Positions 1-7,419 of a DNA stretch of 64,000 nucleotides are shown in pieces. How positions within the stretch are numbered: the stretch's first letter is position 1; every line of letters starts with the position of its first letter. The notes beneath the pieces are model-generated. The model was not told where the DNA came from and made no database searches. It saw only the letters and a list, made by a program, of their open reading frames with translations. This DNA comes from an uncultured Thermofilaceae archaeon (GTDB lineage: Archaea; Thermoproteota; Thermoprotei; Thermofilales; Thermofilaceae), in NCBI GenBank assembly GCA_938036345.1, contig CALHPJ010000005.1:1-64000 (forward strand), in the 5' to 3' direction. Position numbers and translations under genes: made by a program.

Positions 1-7
1 GAGGTTT

Positions 8-223
8 ATGGAGCGGCTGGCGGGCCTCTACGATAATAACCCCGACTACGCCAGGCTGTTTATCGCGCTCGTTGCCTCCGCCCTGGCCGAGAGGGGTTTT
101 AAAGTTTCGCCGGAGGAGCTGCTGAACGCCTTTGAGCGCGACGATAGAAGCTTCATCAGCCTCTGGCTTGAAGAAATGGATATAATTCTCAAAGAGGAGG
201 GGGGGAATTGTGGAAGCTGTTGA
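8..223 (+). CDS. Small hypothetical protein, first gene of the G-protein locus
   Basis: This 71-residue acidic protein is not recognised. It is mostly helical in appearance and ends in a Cys-Gly-Ser-Cys tail that could bind metal or form a disulfide. The ATG is preceded by GAGG, a weak Shine-Dalgarno sequence, but the window edge is only 7 bases away and the frame is open upstream, so the gene could be longer. It overlaps the start of the next gene by 14 bases, which implies co-transcription with the zinc-ribbon, methyltransferase and GTPase genes that follow. No function is proposed. Confidence 0.55.
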   Translation: MERLAGLYDNNPDYARLFIALVASALAERGFKVSPEELLNAFERDDRSFISLWLEEMDIILKEEGGNCGSC

Positions 224-581
224 AGCCGATAGGAAAAGCAGGATAATCAAAATCCAATGCCCGCATTGCAGTGTTCCGCTCGTAGTTGAGGTTAAGCGGG
301 GGACCACCGTTGTGCGATGTGCCGGATGCGGAGGCTACACCTTGGTTCTTGCGGATGTGAACGCGGATGTGCGGGACGTTAGGCCAATCGAGGTCGCTGA
401 ACCCTTGAACAACCCCGGAAGGCTCAGGTTAGCGAGGCCGGAGTTCTGGCCTTCCACGCTGGAGCGCGTGAGGGAGCAGGTTATCGCGGCGTTAAAGGGC
501 GAGGGCGAGCTAACGCCGGAGGTGAGGAAGGCCGTGGAAGCCTTGCTTAAACTTGGTGTCTTAGAGCCTGAAGGTGGTTAG
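210..581 (+). CDS. Zinc-ribbon protein of the G-protein locus
   Basis: The 123-residue protein opens with a short zinc ribbon: a CPHC knuckle at about residues 17-20 and CAGC at about 37-40, on beta-strand-like sequence. A basic/proline linker and a helical C-terminal third follow. Start is GTG, preceded by a strong purine tract (GGAGGGGGG), so it is read from an internal ribosome site inside the overlapping upstream gene. The next methyltransferase gene begins at its stop codon. Such ribbons bind nucleic acid or protein; here a partner role for the methyltransferase or roadblock proteins is only inferred from position. Confidence 0.7.
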   Translation: MEAVEADRKSRIIKIQCPHCSVPLVVEVKRGTTVVRCAGCGGYTLVLADVNADVRDVRPIEVAEPLNNPGRLRLARPEFWPSTLERVREQVIAALKGEGELTPEVRKAVEALLKLGVLEPEGG

Positions 582-582
582 G

Positions 583-1566
583 ATGCCGGAGCTGTCCTTC
601 ATCCTATTCGTGCTAAAGATGGTCGGCAGCAAGGAGGGGCGTGAGATGCTGCACGCTGTGAGGGAAGTCGAGCGGTACGCGGTTTGGAAGATGCGCCAGG
701 TGCTGGAGGAGTCCGGAGCCGATAGGGAGATGGAGAGGAGGCCTTTCCACGGGTTTCCCGACCCGAGTTTCGCCAAACTCATTGGAGATATTATGGAGGC
801 CGAGGGCTTAGCCCGGTGGGAGGCGGATAGGTTGAAGTGGCTGCGTGATGCCGGTGAACCTCCTCCGGTAACTAACAGGTACGTTGTGTCCTTTAAGCCG
901 GTTATCGACAGGGTTTACGCAACCCTTCCGGACTCGCTGGTGAGCGGGGAAAGGTTTATGGCCCGCAGCTCGGCTGAGGCGGAAAGCAGAGCCGTGTTCG
1001 GGCGCTTCCTGGATAACCTGGGTTACAACCGGGTGAGAGAGCTGGTAGTGAAATGGGCGAGCATTCCGCCGGGCTCGTTAGTGGTGGACGTGGGTGCGGG
1101 GATCGGGCTTTCGTCTATAACGATCCTCAGGCTTGTCCCGGGTAGCCGCGTGATAGCCGTTGACCCCTACCAGCCGAACCTGGAGGTGACGAGGAGCTAC
1201 GCCGAGGTTCTCGGTCTAGGCGACAGGTTGGAGGTCAGGTTGGGAAGGGGGGAGGAAGTCCACAAAGTCGTTAAGAACGCCGACTTCGCGGTCATGATAA
1301 ACATTCTACACTGGTGCAGCGACCCGCTTACGGTTCTGAACGCTGTTAGGGAAGTCGCGCCTAAAGCTCTGCTGGCCCAAGGAGTTCTAGATGTAAAACT
1401 CAACCTAGCGCTTGCCCCTTTAGCTTATCTTTTGGGATCCAGTTTACCGCCAACGATGGAGCAGCTAATCGATTGGATCAAAATCGCCGGGTGGCGCATC
1501 GAGAAGCAGATGAGGCATCCGGTGCCCACCTTCATCCTAAAAGCTCAGAAAACAAGCTCCAAGTGA
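583..1566 (+). CDS. Class I SAM-dependent methyltransferase-like protein
   Basis: A Rossmann methyltransferase core occupies about residues 140-290: motif I reads VVDVGAGIGLSS, followed by the acidic motif II strand ending IAVDP. A roughly 130-residue helical N-terminal domain of unknown function precedes it. An alternative GTG start lies 9 bases upstream at 574, overlapping the previous stop; I prefer the ATG at 583 because GGTGG sits just ahead of it. It is the last gene before a strong internal promoter. Substrate unknown. A second, more degenerate methyltransferase-fold protein lies at 3326-4102, so the locus holds a pair. Confidence 0.75.
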   Translation: MPELSFILFVLKMVGSKEGREMLHAVREVERYAVWKMRQVLEESGADREMERRPFHGFPDPSFAKLIGDIMEAEGLARWEADRLKWLRDAGEPPPVTNRYVVSFKPVIDRVYATLPDSLVSGERFMARSSAEAESRAVFGRFLDNLGYNRVRELVVKWASIPPGSLVVDVGAGIGLSSITILRLVPGSRVIAVDPYQPNLEVTRSYAEVLGLGDRLEVRLGRGEEVHKVVKNADFAVMINILHWCSDPLTVLNAVREVAPKALLAQGVLDVKLNLALAPLAYLLGSSLPPTMEQLIDWIKIAGWRIEKQMRHPVPTFILKAQKTSSK

Positions 1567-1621
1567 ATTCCGCACGGTTTACTTAATCAGCGGTCACTAA
1601 TATGCACTAATTAACCGAAAC

Positions 1622-1643
1622 ATATTTAATCCGTATTTAATCC
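1622..1643 (+). promoter_or_regulatory. Tandem TATA boxes for the roadblock-GTPase operon
   Basis: The element TATTTAATCC occurs twice back to back in an AT-rich spacer. The second copy is centred about 23 bases before the TTG start at 1661, the spacing expected for a leaderless crenarchaeal transcript. The duplication could give two start sites or raise promoter strength. Confidence 0.6.
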
Positions 1644-1660
1644 TTAATCTAGGGATCCGT

Positions 1661-2032
1661 TTGAAGAGTAGATACGAGGCACTAAACGACATTTTGGAGG
1701 GTATGCAGAAAGATAACCCGGGGTTGGATGCTGTTGCTATTGTTACCAGCGACGGTATGCCGGTGGCTTCTCTTATGAAGGAGGCCGATGAGCTAAAAGT
1801 CTCCGCGATGGCGGCAACCCTCCAGGGTGTGGCCGAGCAGGTAATTAAAGAGCTTAGAGGGGGTAACATGGCGTACCTCGCGGTTAAAAGCGATAAGGGA
1901 ACACTATTGATTAAAAGCCTGAGTAGAGATTTCGTGCTCGTTATGCTGATCAGCGCTGAATCCAAGCTCGGGTACGCACTCTGGCAAGCGGAATCCGCCA
2001 TGGAACGTTTAAGTAAGGTGCTTTCACCCTAG
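1661..2032 (+). CDS. Roadblock/LC7 domain protein
   Basis: This 123-residue protein is a single roadblock/LC7 domain, the fold of MglB-like regulators of small GTPases. Typical features are an N-terminal helix, a strand with the AIVTSDGMPVAS signature at about residues 26-37, a long central helix, and the YLAVKSDKGTLLI strand pair. The TTG start is supported by the TATA spacing, since the transcript would begin at this codon. The Rab-like GTPase gene begins 5 bases after the stop, so the two are co-expressed. By family knowledge it probably acts as a GAP, GEF or scaffold for that GTPase. Confidence 0.82.
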   Translation: MKSRYEALNDILEGMQKDNPGLDAVAIVTSDGMPVASLMKEADELKVSAMAATLQGVAEQVIKELRGGNMAYLAVKSDKGTLLIKSLSRDFVLVMLISAESKLGYALWQAESAMERLSKVLSP

Positions 2033-2037
2033 GGTCT

Positions 2038-2571
2038 ATGAGAGCTTTCAAAATTGTTATGTGCGGGGACGGCGGAGTGGGGAAAACGAGCTTGGTCAGC
2101 AGGTTCACTGGCTCCCCCTTTAACCCGATGCAAAGGCTCACAGTTGGGGTCTCCCACCACGTAAGGGAGCTGTCGACGAGCGACGGCCCGGTCAAGCTTA
2201 TAGTGTGGGATCTAGGAGGAGAGGAGCGCTTCCGCTTTCTCGCCCCAGTGTTCCTGAAGGGTGCTAGGGGTGCCGTTTTCGTATTCGATGTAACGAGGGA
2301 GGAGACTTTCGAGCACCTGGAGGACTGGCTTGCCGTGGTTCTCGACGTGGCGGGCGATTTGCCGCGCGTCCTAGTTGGGAACAAGGTGGATATGGCGACT
2401 TACAGAGTTGTCTCACGCGAACGGGCAGAGGATTACGCAGCGCGCAAAGGCTTTCTGGCCTATTTTGAGACCTCAGCTAAAGACGGTGCTAATACGGATG
2501 TCCCCTTTATCGCCCTAGCTGAGTTTCTATCGGGGGTGGGAGATTGGCCGCAAGGGCTGTCCGTGTCTTAA
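2038..2571 (+). CDS. Rab/Ras-like small GTPase
   Basis: A 177-residue small GTPase with all G motifs: P-loop GDGGVGKT (residues 10-17), switch I threonine in LTVGV (T40), G3 WDLGGEERF (57-65), G4 NKVD (115-118) and G5 TSAK. The overall look is Rab-like rather than bacterial MglA. The position equivalent to catalytic Gln61 of Ras is Glu62, so intrinsic hydrolysis may be slow or depend on a partner. There is no C-terminal cysteine for lipidation. It follows the roadblock gene and overlaps the next zinc-ribbon gene. Confidence 0.88.
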   Translation: MRAFKIVMCGDGGVGKTSLVSRFTGSPFNPMQRLTVGVSHHVRELSTSDGPVKLIVWDLGGEERFRFLAPVFLKGARGAVFVFDVTREETFEHLEDWLAVVLDVAGDLPRVLVGNKVDMATYRVVSRERAEDYAARKGFLAYFETSAKDGANTDVPFIALAEFLSGVGDWPQGLSVS

Positions 2572-3329
2572 AGCTCATGTGCCCCGACTGCGGTAGGGGT
2601 GTGGAGTTCGTACTGGACGCGGGCACGTTGACGGCGGCCTTATCCAGCCCTACCGGCTTAGTGGGCGTCGCAGACTACCACGGCGACCACGTCTTTATTG
2701 TGTACGTTGACACTGAGGGACGCGATAGGGGGACTAGAGTTTACAGGACTCTGCAGAAAGGCGAGACGCTCAGGGTTAACCCGGCTTACCTGAACTACAT
2801 GACCCATATTAGCGGTTTCAGGCTTTTAACCGGAGGGGGAGCGGTTGAGTGCTACAGGAGGAGCCCGGGTACCGCGCTCAAGGTTTACGAGGAGAGCTCG
2901 GAGCTCGAGCTCGAGCTCGTCAACCTCGATTTGGCGAAATCGGCCGCCGAGTGGGCCAGGGGATACCTTAGGGGCCTGGCTAAAGTGCCTACAGCGGATC
3001 TTAGCTCAATACTGCTTTCCGCGCTGCTCCTCGACTCCAGCATAGGCACCCAGCCCTCCCCCTTCATGGCCAGGCTCTTTGAGCTAGCCTTCAAATCGAG
3101 AAGGCTCGTGGTGAGGGTCGACGCAGGCGCCTTGGCGCTTTTCAAAGAGTACGTAAACCGCCTGCCGTGGATATCGCCCAGGATAGTGGAGTGGGCCGCC
3201 GGCTTAGACGGCTGGCGACTCGTCGACGCGGTTCTAGCGCAGGACCCGATTACCATGCGGGAGAGGTTCAGCGGGATCCTAGCTTTGGAGAGAAGGGGGA
3301 TTGTGAGGTTTAAAGAGGTGGCTGAATGA
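2544..3329 (+). CDS. Zinc-ribbon-containing hypothetical protein of the GTPase operon
   Basis: A 261-residue protein of unknown function. It begins with a half zinc knuckle, CPDCGRG at about residues 13-19; no clear second cysteine pair follows. Beta-rich sequence up to about residue 110 and a helical C-terminal half follow. The TTG start at 2544 overlaps the GTPase gene by 28 bases; an ATG at 2577, directly before the cysteines, is a possible alternative. It ends in an ATGA overlap with the second methyltransferase-like gene. Its fixed place behind the GTPase suggests an effector or regulator, which is inference only. Confidence 0.65.
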   Translation: MAARAVRVLKLMCPDCGRGVEFVLDAGTLTAALSSPTGLVGVADYHGDHVFIVYVDTEGRDRGTRVYRTLQKGETLRVNPAYLNYMTHISGFRLLTGGGAVECYRRSPGTALKVYEESSELELELVNLDLAKSAAEWARGYLRGLAKVPTADLSSILLSALLLDSSIGTQPSPFMARLFELAFKSRRLVVRVDAGALALFKEYVNRLPWISPRIVEWAAGLDGWRLVDAVLAQDPITMRERFSGILALERRGIVRFKEVAE

Positions 3330-4102
3330 GCGCATGGAAATCAGCCTACGAGGCACTGGGGGACCTTGTTAAATCGACGGCTGGGACCCGCGAATCCGAA
3401 AGCGTCCGACGGGTTGCGGCCTCGGTTAAAGCCGGGGAGGGAGCCCCGGACCCCTACCTGCTTAAGGTTTTCAGGTTCCTCGCCGAAAGAGTGCCTCTAA
3501 TACGGGGCGAGAGGCCGTGGGATACGCCGGACTTTGCGTTATTCTCGGAGGCTATAATGCAATCCAGGGAGTTCGCCGACCTTCTGTGGAGCGGGTTATC
3601 GGCCTCGAAGAGGAGGGAGGGGGCCCTCGTGGACATGCACTGCGGACCGGCTGTGGGTTTGGAGTATGCAGCCAGGCTGTGGAGCAGGCTTATAGCGGTA
3701 GACCCCTCGGACGTTAACCTCTCAATAGCGGAGGAAAGGCTGAAGGGTATAGGGAGTCCTAGCTACACCTTAGTTAAGGGTGATTACGCAAGCTTCCTGA
3801 GGCATTTGAGCGAGCCAATAGGTTCCATTCTCATCGCCTCTCCTTCAAACTGGCTATACGAACCGATGCCGCTAATCTCCAGGGCCTTTGTCGCGCTTTC
3901 ACCGGGAGGCCAGCTCATAATGATAGCACCACTCGAGTGGGGGGAGACCAACCCGGTAACCCCGTTTCTCGTGGCCCTGGGGGGTACGGCCGGCATCTGG
4001 TCGGCTGAGCTGGTAAGAGCCTACGTTGAAGGGGAGAGATTCGAATCCATCAGGTTCAGAAGGGGGACTCTGCTCACGCTTGTTTCCGCCGTAAAGCCTT
4101 AG
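3326..4102 (+). CDS. Degenerate SAM methyltransferase-fold protein
   Basis: The 258-residue protein has a helical N-terminal third and a Rossmann-like domain from about residue 95. Motif I is altered to LVDMHCGPAVG in place of the usual D-x-G-x-G-x-G, and is followed by a canonical LIAVDPS strand, so SAM binding is plausible but catalysis is uncertain. It shares domain order with the methyltransferase at 583-1566. The start ATG overlaps the preceding stop (ATGA), showing translational coupling. Its last 29 bases overlap tail to tail with the gene on the other strand. Confidence 0.68.
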   Translation: MSAWKSAYEALGDLVKSTAGTRESESVRRVAASVKAGEGAPDPYLLKVFRFLAERVPLIRGERPWDTPDFALFSEAIMQSREFADLLWSGLSASKRREGALVDMHCGPAVGLEYAARLWSRLIAVDPSDVNLSIAEERLKGIGSPSYTLVKGDYASFLRHLSEPIGSILIASPSNWLYEPMPLISRAFVALSPGGQLIMIAPLEWGETNPVTPFLVALGGTAGIWSAELVRAYVEGERFESIRFRRGTLLTLVSAVKP

Positions 4103-4427
4103 CCGGGAACGGGAGAAAGATGGCCGGACCCTTCATGAAAATCGCTTTATCGGCATTTACGCCCTCCACCTCTACAATCTCCACCACACCCCTATTCACC
4201 GCTAGCTTGACCTTCCAATCCTTCCCTATCGCCACCACCAATACAGGCGAATCCAAACTCATAGCCGCAAAGGGCTTTAACGCATCCCCCAACTCTATGC
4301 CCTCGCTTACCTCCCCAATAGTCAGAGCAGAGCCGATAACCTCGTAGCCTCCCGCCACTACAGCGGTGGGAAAAGAGAGCCGCCTTCCCATCCTCCCTTT
4401 GAAAATGTTCTTCAACCTCCCTATCAT
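4074..4427 (-). CDS. Hypothetical protein coupled to the CvnD-like GTPase
   Basis: This 117-residue protein is not recognised. It begins with a basic amphipathic stretch that could touch membranes, followed by alternating beta strands and small helices. The strand VLVVAIGKDWKVKLAV (about 63-78) weakly recalls roadblock folds, but I do not claim membership. It starts at the ATG of an ATGA overlap with the stop of the upstream GTPase gene, so it is translated with that GTPase and is probably a functional partner. Confidence 0.6.
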   Translation of the reverse strand: MIGRLKNIFKGRMGRRLSFPTAVVAGGYEVIGSALTIGEVSEGIELGDALKPFAAMSLDSPVLVVAIGKDWKVKLAVNRGVVEIVEVEGVNADKAIFMKGPAIFLPFPAKALRRKQA

Positions 4428-4972
4428 ACCCCCTCGCCCCCTAAGAGGACCCTCAACGCATTGAGGCAGGAGCCCCTATTCAGTGCGACGAGCTCGACAA
4501 CGGGGTAGTTCACGGATCCGAATAGTTCGAATACCCTCTCTACAGGAAGCTTCGACGCGTCCCTCTTGTTTAGTGCAAAGACCCTGCTTGCAAAGCGATC
4601 AAGGTAGGGTTTTATGAGGCGCTCGTAGTACAGCCTGCTCCTCATAACTGCTGCCTCATCCGTCGTATCCACGAGGAAAATCAGATACTTGCAGCGCGCC
4701 GCTAACCCTTTGACCGTGAAGCTGAAACGGACCTGGCCGGGGGCTCCGTAGAGGAGGAGCTTCCTCCCATCCAGCTCGACGACGCCCAAGTCGGCGAAAA
4801 CGGTCGTGGAACCCTTTAGCTTGACCTCCCCCGCGCTAACGCCTATGCCGCTAAGCTCCCTGTCCGTGGTAATCGGCTTACCGCTGACGGTCCGTATGAA
4901 CGTGGTCTTCCCGGCTCCAAAGGATCCGGCGATGAGCACAGTCTCCGTAACCTGCAACCCGTTCCCCAGCAA
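4424..4972 (-). CDS. Small GTPase of the CvnD/MglA-like (COG2229-type) family
   Basis: A 182-residue P-loop GTPase: Walker A GSFGAGKT (residues 16-23), G3 YGAPGQVRF (75-83), G4 NKRD (135-138). The G-x-PGQ form of G3, with the usual aspartate replaced, is typical of COG2229 GTPases such as CvnD of actinobacterial conservons, which act with roadblock proteins. The TTG start coincides with the predicted transcript start and lies inside a perfect inverted repeat. Two roadblock-type genes diverge from the same spacer. It differs clearly from the Rab-like GTPase at 2038-2571. Confidence 0.83.
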   Translation of the reverse strand: MLGNGLQVTETVLIAGSFGAGKTTFIRTVSGKPITTDRELSGIGVSAGEVKLKGSTTVFADLGVVELDGRKLLLYGAPGQVRFSFTVKGLAARCKYLIFLVDTTDEAAVMRSRLYYERLIKPYLDRFASRVFALNKRDASKLPVERVFELFGSVNYPVVELVALNRGSCLNALRVLLGGEGV

Positions 4973-4988
4973 TAATCTTCTTATTGCT
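4968..4988. promoter_or_regulatory. Perfect inverted repeat over the GTPase start codon (candidate operator)
   Basis: AGCAATAA and TTATTGCT form perfect 8-bp arms around a 5-base spacer. The repeat covers the TTG start at 4972 and ends 4 bases short of the TATA box at 4992-5004. A protein bound here would block transcription initiation of the CvnD-like GTPase; in RNA only the arm nearest the start codon would be transcribed, so a DNA operator is the simpler reading. Confidence 0.45.
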
Positions 4989-4991
4989 AGG

Positions 4992-5049
4992 TTTTATATT
5001 TAATGCGCCGCTCTGCAACGTCGGGAGTACCTAATGAACATCTTTAAAT
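4992..5049. promoter_or_regulatory. Divergent promoters between GTPase and roadblock genes
   Basis: A minus-strand TATA box (TAAATATAAAAC, 4992-5004) lies about 26 bases before the GTPase TTG at 4972. A plus-strand box (TTTAAAT, 5043-5049) lies about 26 bases before the ATG at 5073. Both spacings predict leaderless transcripts and place the two halves of the module under adjacent control. Confidence 0.6.
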
Positions 5050-5072
5050 CACTGAGTTTGTAATCATTTTCG

Positions 5073-5396
5073 ATGGTGCCGTTAACAGAACCTACACTGA
5101 TAGTAGTTACAGCTGCCGCAGCCGTAGTTGTAGTAGCGGCGCTAGCCATAGCTATCTCGAAGTCACGGATGAAAAAAGATAAAGGACGGTACAAGTGGGC
5201 GGCGCTGGTCGATAGAAGGGGGTTAGTGGTGGAGGCGCAGGGGCAGGTAGACAAGGCGCTAGCCGCGTACGCTATTCAAGCGGTAAAGGTTTTTGAGGAA
5301 GCCGGGGGGCTTAGCGAGCTCAGAGCGCGGATAGGGGAAAGCGAGCTGCAAGTAACGCCCCAGGAAGACGGCATGTACAGGGTGGTCCTCAGATGA
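5073..5396 (+). CDS. Membrane-anchored small protein, probable roadblock-like
   Basis: Residues 7-29 form one strongly hydrophobic helix rich in Ala, Val and Ile, followed by a basic stop-transfer stretch (KSRMKKDKGR), so the rest should be cytoplasmic. The soluble part begins WAALVDRRGLVVEAQG, resembling the first strand and turn of roadblock/LC7 domains, then a helix and strands. It is only 107 residues, so the domain would be short. It overlaps the next roadblock gene by 4 bases (ATGA). It likely tethers the GTPase system to the membrane, an inference from topology and context. Confidence 0.68.
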   Translation: MVPLTEPTLIVVTAAAAVVVVAALAIAISKSRMKKDKGRYKWAALVDRRGLVVEAQGQVDKALAAYAIQAVKVFEEAGGLSELRARIGESELQVTPQEDGMYRVVLR

Positions 5397-5767
5397 GCGT
5401 TGAAGTGGTCCTCGGGGAGCTGGTAAAGAGGAGCATGGGCGAGCTGGAGCGCGCGGTGCTAGCGACGCTCGACGGGGTTGTCATAGCGGCCTCAAACCCC
5501 TCGGATATCGATGACATAGTAGCGGCACTCGGGGCGGCCGTAGTGGCGGGGGTGGGTGAGGCTTTTAGGCAGTATTTCAGCACCGGCGTTAGGGACGTCA
5601 TCGTCGAGCTGGAGGACGGCAGAATCGTTATGCTGAGGGAACTGAAAAACAGCGTGGTATGCCTTGTATCCAAGAGCAAACCGAACCTAGGCCTGATATA
5701 CTACCTTCTGGACAAGTACACCCAGCGAATTGAGGACTCAGTAAAGGGCACCACTACTCAACCTTAA
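5393..5767 (+). CDS. Roadblock/LC7 domain protein
   Basis: The 124-residue protein is a single roadblock/LC7 domain: N-terminal helix, strand ERAVLATLDGVVIAAS (about 18-33), a long alanine-rich central helix, then the strand pair DVIVELEDGRIVML and a final helix. It is translationally coupled to the membrane-anchored gene before it. With the divergent CvnD-like GTPase it gives the minimal GTPase plus roadblock set seen in conservons. Its last bases overlap the DUF1667 gene on the other strand. Confidence 0.82.
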   Translation: MSVEVVLGELVKRSMGELERAVLATLDGVVIAASNPSDIDDIVAALGAAVVAGVGEAFRQYFSTGVRDVIVELEDGRIVMLRELKNSVVCLVSKSKPNLGLIYYLLDKYTQRIEDSVKGTTTQP

Positions 5768-6176
5768 GAACATGCTGGCCAGCGTTCTCGCGCAGGCCTC
5801 CCTGGGCTCTCTGATCAGCTGAGGCTTTCACTCTCCTCGTAGCTACAAGCTCCACGCCCCCGGGGCACACCGCTACAACCTGCCCGATCTCGACCGGCGC
5901 GTCGGCCACCACTTCTGCTGTAGCCCTCATGATTTCTGCGATGCGGCTCTTCGGTACGCGCTGGCTCGTTTTAACCGAAACCACGGGGAGGTCGCCCCCT
6001 TTAACCTTGACCACGGTTATTACTACCCGCCTTGGGTCGAGCACCTCCTGCTTGGCGTACTCCACCCCCCTAGCGCACCCCGCACCCTCTACCCTTATTT
6101 CGCCACTCGGTAGCGAAAGCACCTTGAGCTCGCAGGCGGCTGGGCATACTACGCACGTAAGCGTTACCTCACTCAA
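5754..6176 (-). CDS. DUF1667 cysteine protein of the glycerol operon
   Basis: The 140-residue protein has CVVCPAAC at residues 8-15, a further cysteine in GAGCARG and one in CPGG near residue 105, four conserved positions suited to a zinc or iron-sulfur site. This is the DUF1667 family, known as a companion of FAD-linked glycerol-3-phosphate dehydrogenases in anaerobes. It overlaps the upstream oxidoreductase by 8 bases and is the last gene of the operon. It probably helps pass electrons from the dehydrogenase complex; the acceptor is unknown. Confidence 0.8.
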   Translation of the reverse strand: MSEVTLTCVVCPAACELKVLSLPSGEIRVEGAGCARGVEYAKQEVLDPRRVVITVVKVKGGDLPVVSVKTSQRVPKSRIAEIMRATAEVVADAPVEIGQVVAVCPGGVELVATRRVKASADQRAQGGLRENAGQHVLKVE

Positions 6177-7419
6177 GCGGTCTCACCTGGAAGACGAGCC
6201 TATCACCTAAGTTGGATATTGCCGAGGAGGGGGCTCTAAGCCTGATCATCTCCGAGGGCCTAACGCCCTGCTGATACAGCTTCAGATCGGACCCGAGCAG
6301 CTCGAAGAACACCCTTCTTTCGGGGCTCTTAACCCTCGCGTAAAACACCACATCCCGCTCGCCGCTGACGTAGTGGGGTACGATCAACCTCACGTTCCTG
6401 CCTTTTACCACCCTCTTCCACGCGACGCTTCCCGACCGGTTGCTGACGAACTCGTGAGCCCCTTCAGCGGCCCTCTCGCCCTGCTCGACGGCGTAATCCA
6501 CTAGGTCGTTTATAACCAGCGCGTTGCCAGCTGCGAAGACGCCGGGGACCGTTGTCTCCAGCGTTTCGTTGACAACCGGCCCCCCTGTAGCTGGGTCGAG
6601 GGCCGCCCCCATCTTCTCCAGCAACTCCACGTTGGGTCTTAAGCCCGCGGCCACCACAACGGTATCGCACTCCACTTCGAACTCCGTACCGGGTACGGGC
6701 CTCATCTCCTCGTCGACCTTCGCCACGACCACCTTCTCAACCCTCTTTCCGCCGCGGATGGAGACCACCCTGTGGCTTAGGTAGAGCGGTATCCCGAAAT
6801 CCCGGAGGCAGCTGACCACGTTCCGCATGGAGCCACCCGGGTAGGGGAGCACCTCGATTACGGCTTTCACCTCGGCGCCCTCGAGCGCGAACCTCCTGGC
6901 CATGATCAGGCCCACGTCACCAGACCCGATGATTACCACCCTCCGGCCCGGCATCAAGCCGTATAAATCCATCAGCGTCTGAGCCTCGCCGGCAGTGTAC
7001 ACTCCATCCGGCCTCTCGCCGGTTACGCCTATCTCGAACGCCGTCCTCTCCCGCGCACCCGTAGAGAACACAACCGCTTTGGCGTACAGCCTTTGAACCC
7101 CCTTCGGCGAGAGCACCGTTACGATCTTCTCGTCGAAAGCCTTCAACTCGATCGAGTGCACGTGGGATTTCAGGAAGAGCCCGACGTCCGCGCGCTGGAG
7201 CCGGTCGATGAGCCTGTAGACGAACTCCGGGCCCGTTAAATCCTCCCCGAAGACGTGCACGCCGAAACCCGTGTGGACGCACTGCAGCGGGATCCCCCCG
7301 AGGACCTCCCTGTTCTCAACCAACCCCACCTTCATGCCAAGCTCGCAAGCTTTCGAAGCCGCGGCGATCCCGGCTGGACCACCCCCCACTACAACTAGGT
7401 CGAGCTTCGTCTCTAGCAA
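6169..7419 (-). CDS. FAD/NAD-dependent oxidoreductase of the glycerol-3-phosphate dehydrogenase module
   Basis: A 416-residue two-dinucleotide-binding flavoprotein. The FAD Rossmann motif GGGPAGIAAA is at about residues 12-21, the NAD site IIGSGDVGLIMA at about 163-174, and the second FAD motif GVFAAGNAL at about 293-301. Only one cysteine (C47, GGIPLQC) is in the region where disulfide reductases carry a CxxC pair, so it is probably an NADH-linked electron-transfer subunit. It overlaps the glpA-like gene by 7 bases and the DUF1667 gene by 8. This trio is the form found in several fermentative bacteria. Confidence 0.83.
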   Translation of the reverse strand: MLETKLDLVVVGGGPAGIAAASKACELGMKVGLVENREVLGGIPLQCVHTGFGVHVFGEDLTGPEFVYRLIDRLQRADVGLFLKSHVHSIELKAFDEKIVTVLSPKGVQRLYAKAVVFSTGARERTAFEIGVTGERPDGVYTAGEAQTLMDLYGLMPGRRVVIIGSGDVGLIMARRFALEGAEVKAVIEVLPYPGGSMRNVVSCLRDFGIPLYLSHRVVSIRGGKRVEKVVVAKVDEEMRPVPGTEFEVECDTVVVAAGLRPNVELLEKMGAALDPATGGPVVNETLETTVPGVFAAGNALVINDLVDYAVEQGERAAEGAHEFVSNRSGSVAWKRVVKGRNVRLIVPHYVSGERDVVFYARVKSPERRVFFELLGSDLKLYQQGVRPSEMIRLRAPSSAISNLGDRLVFQVRPLE

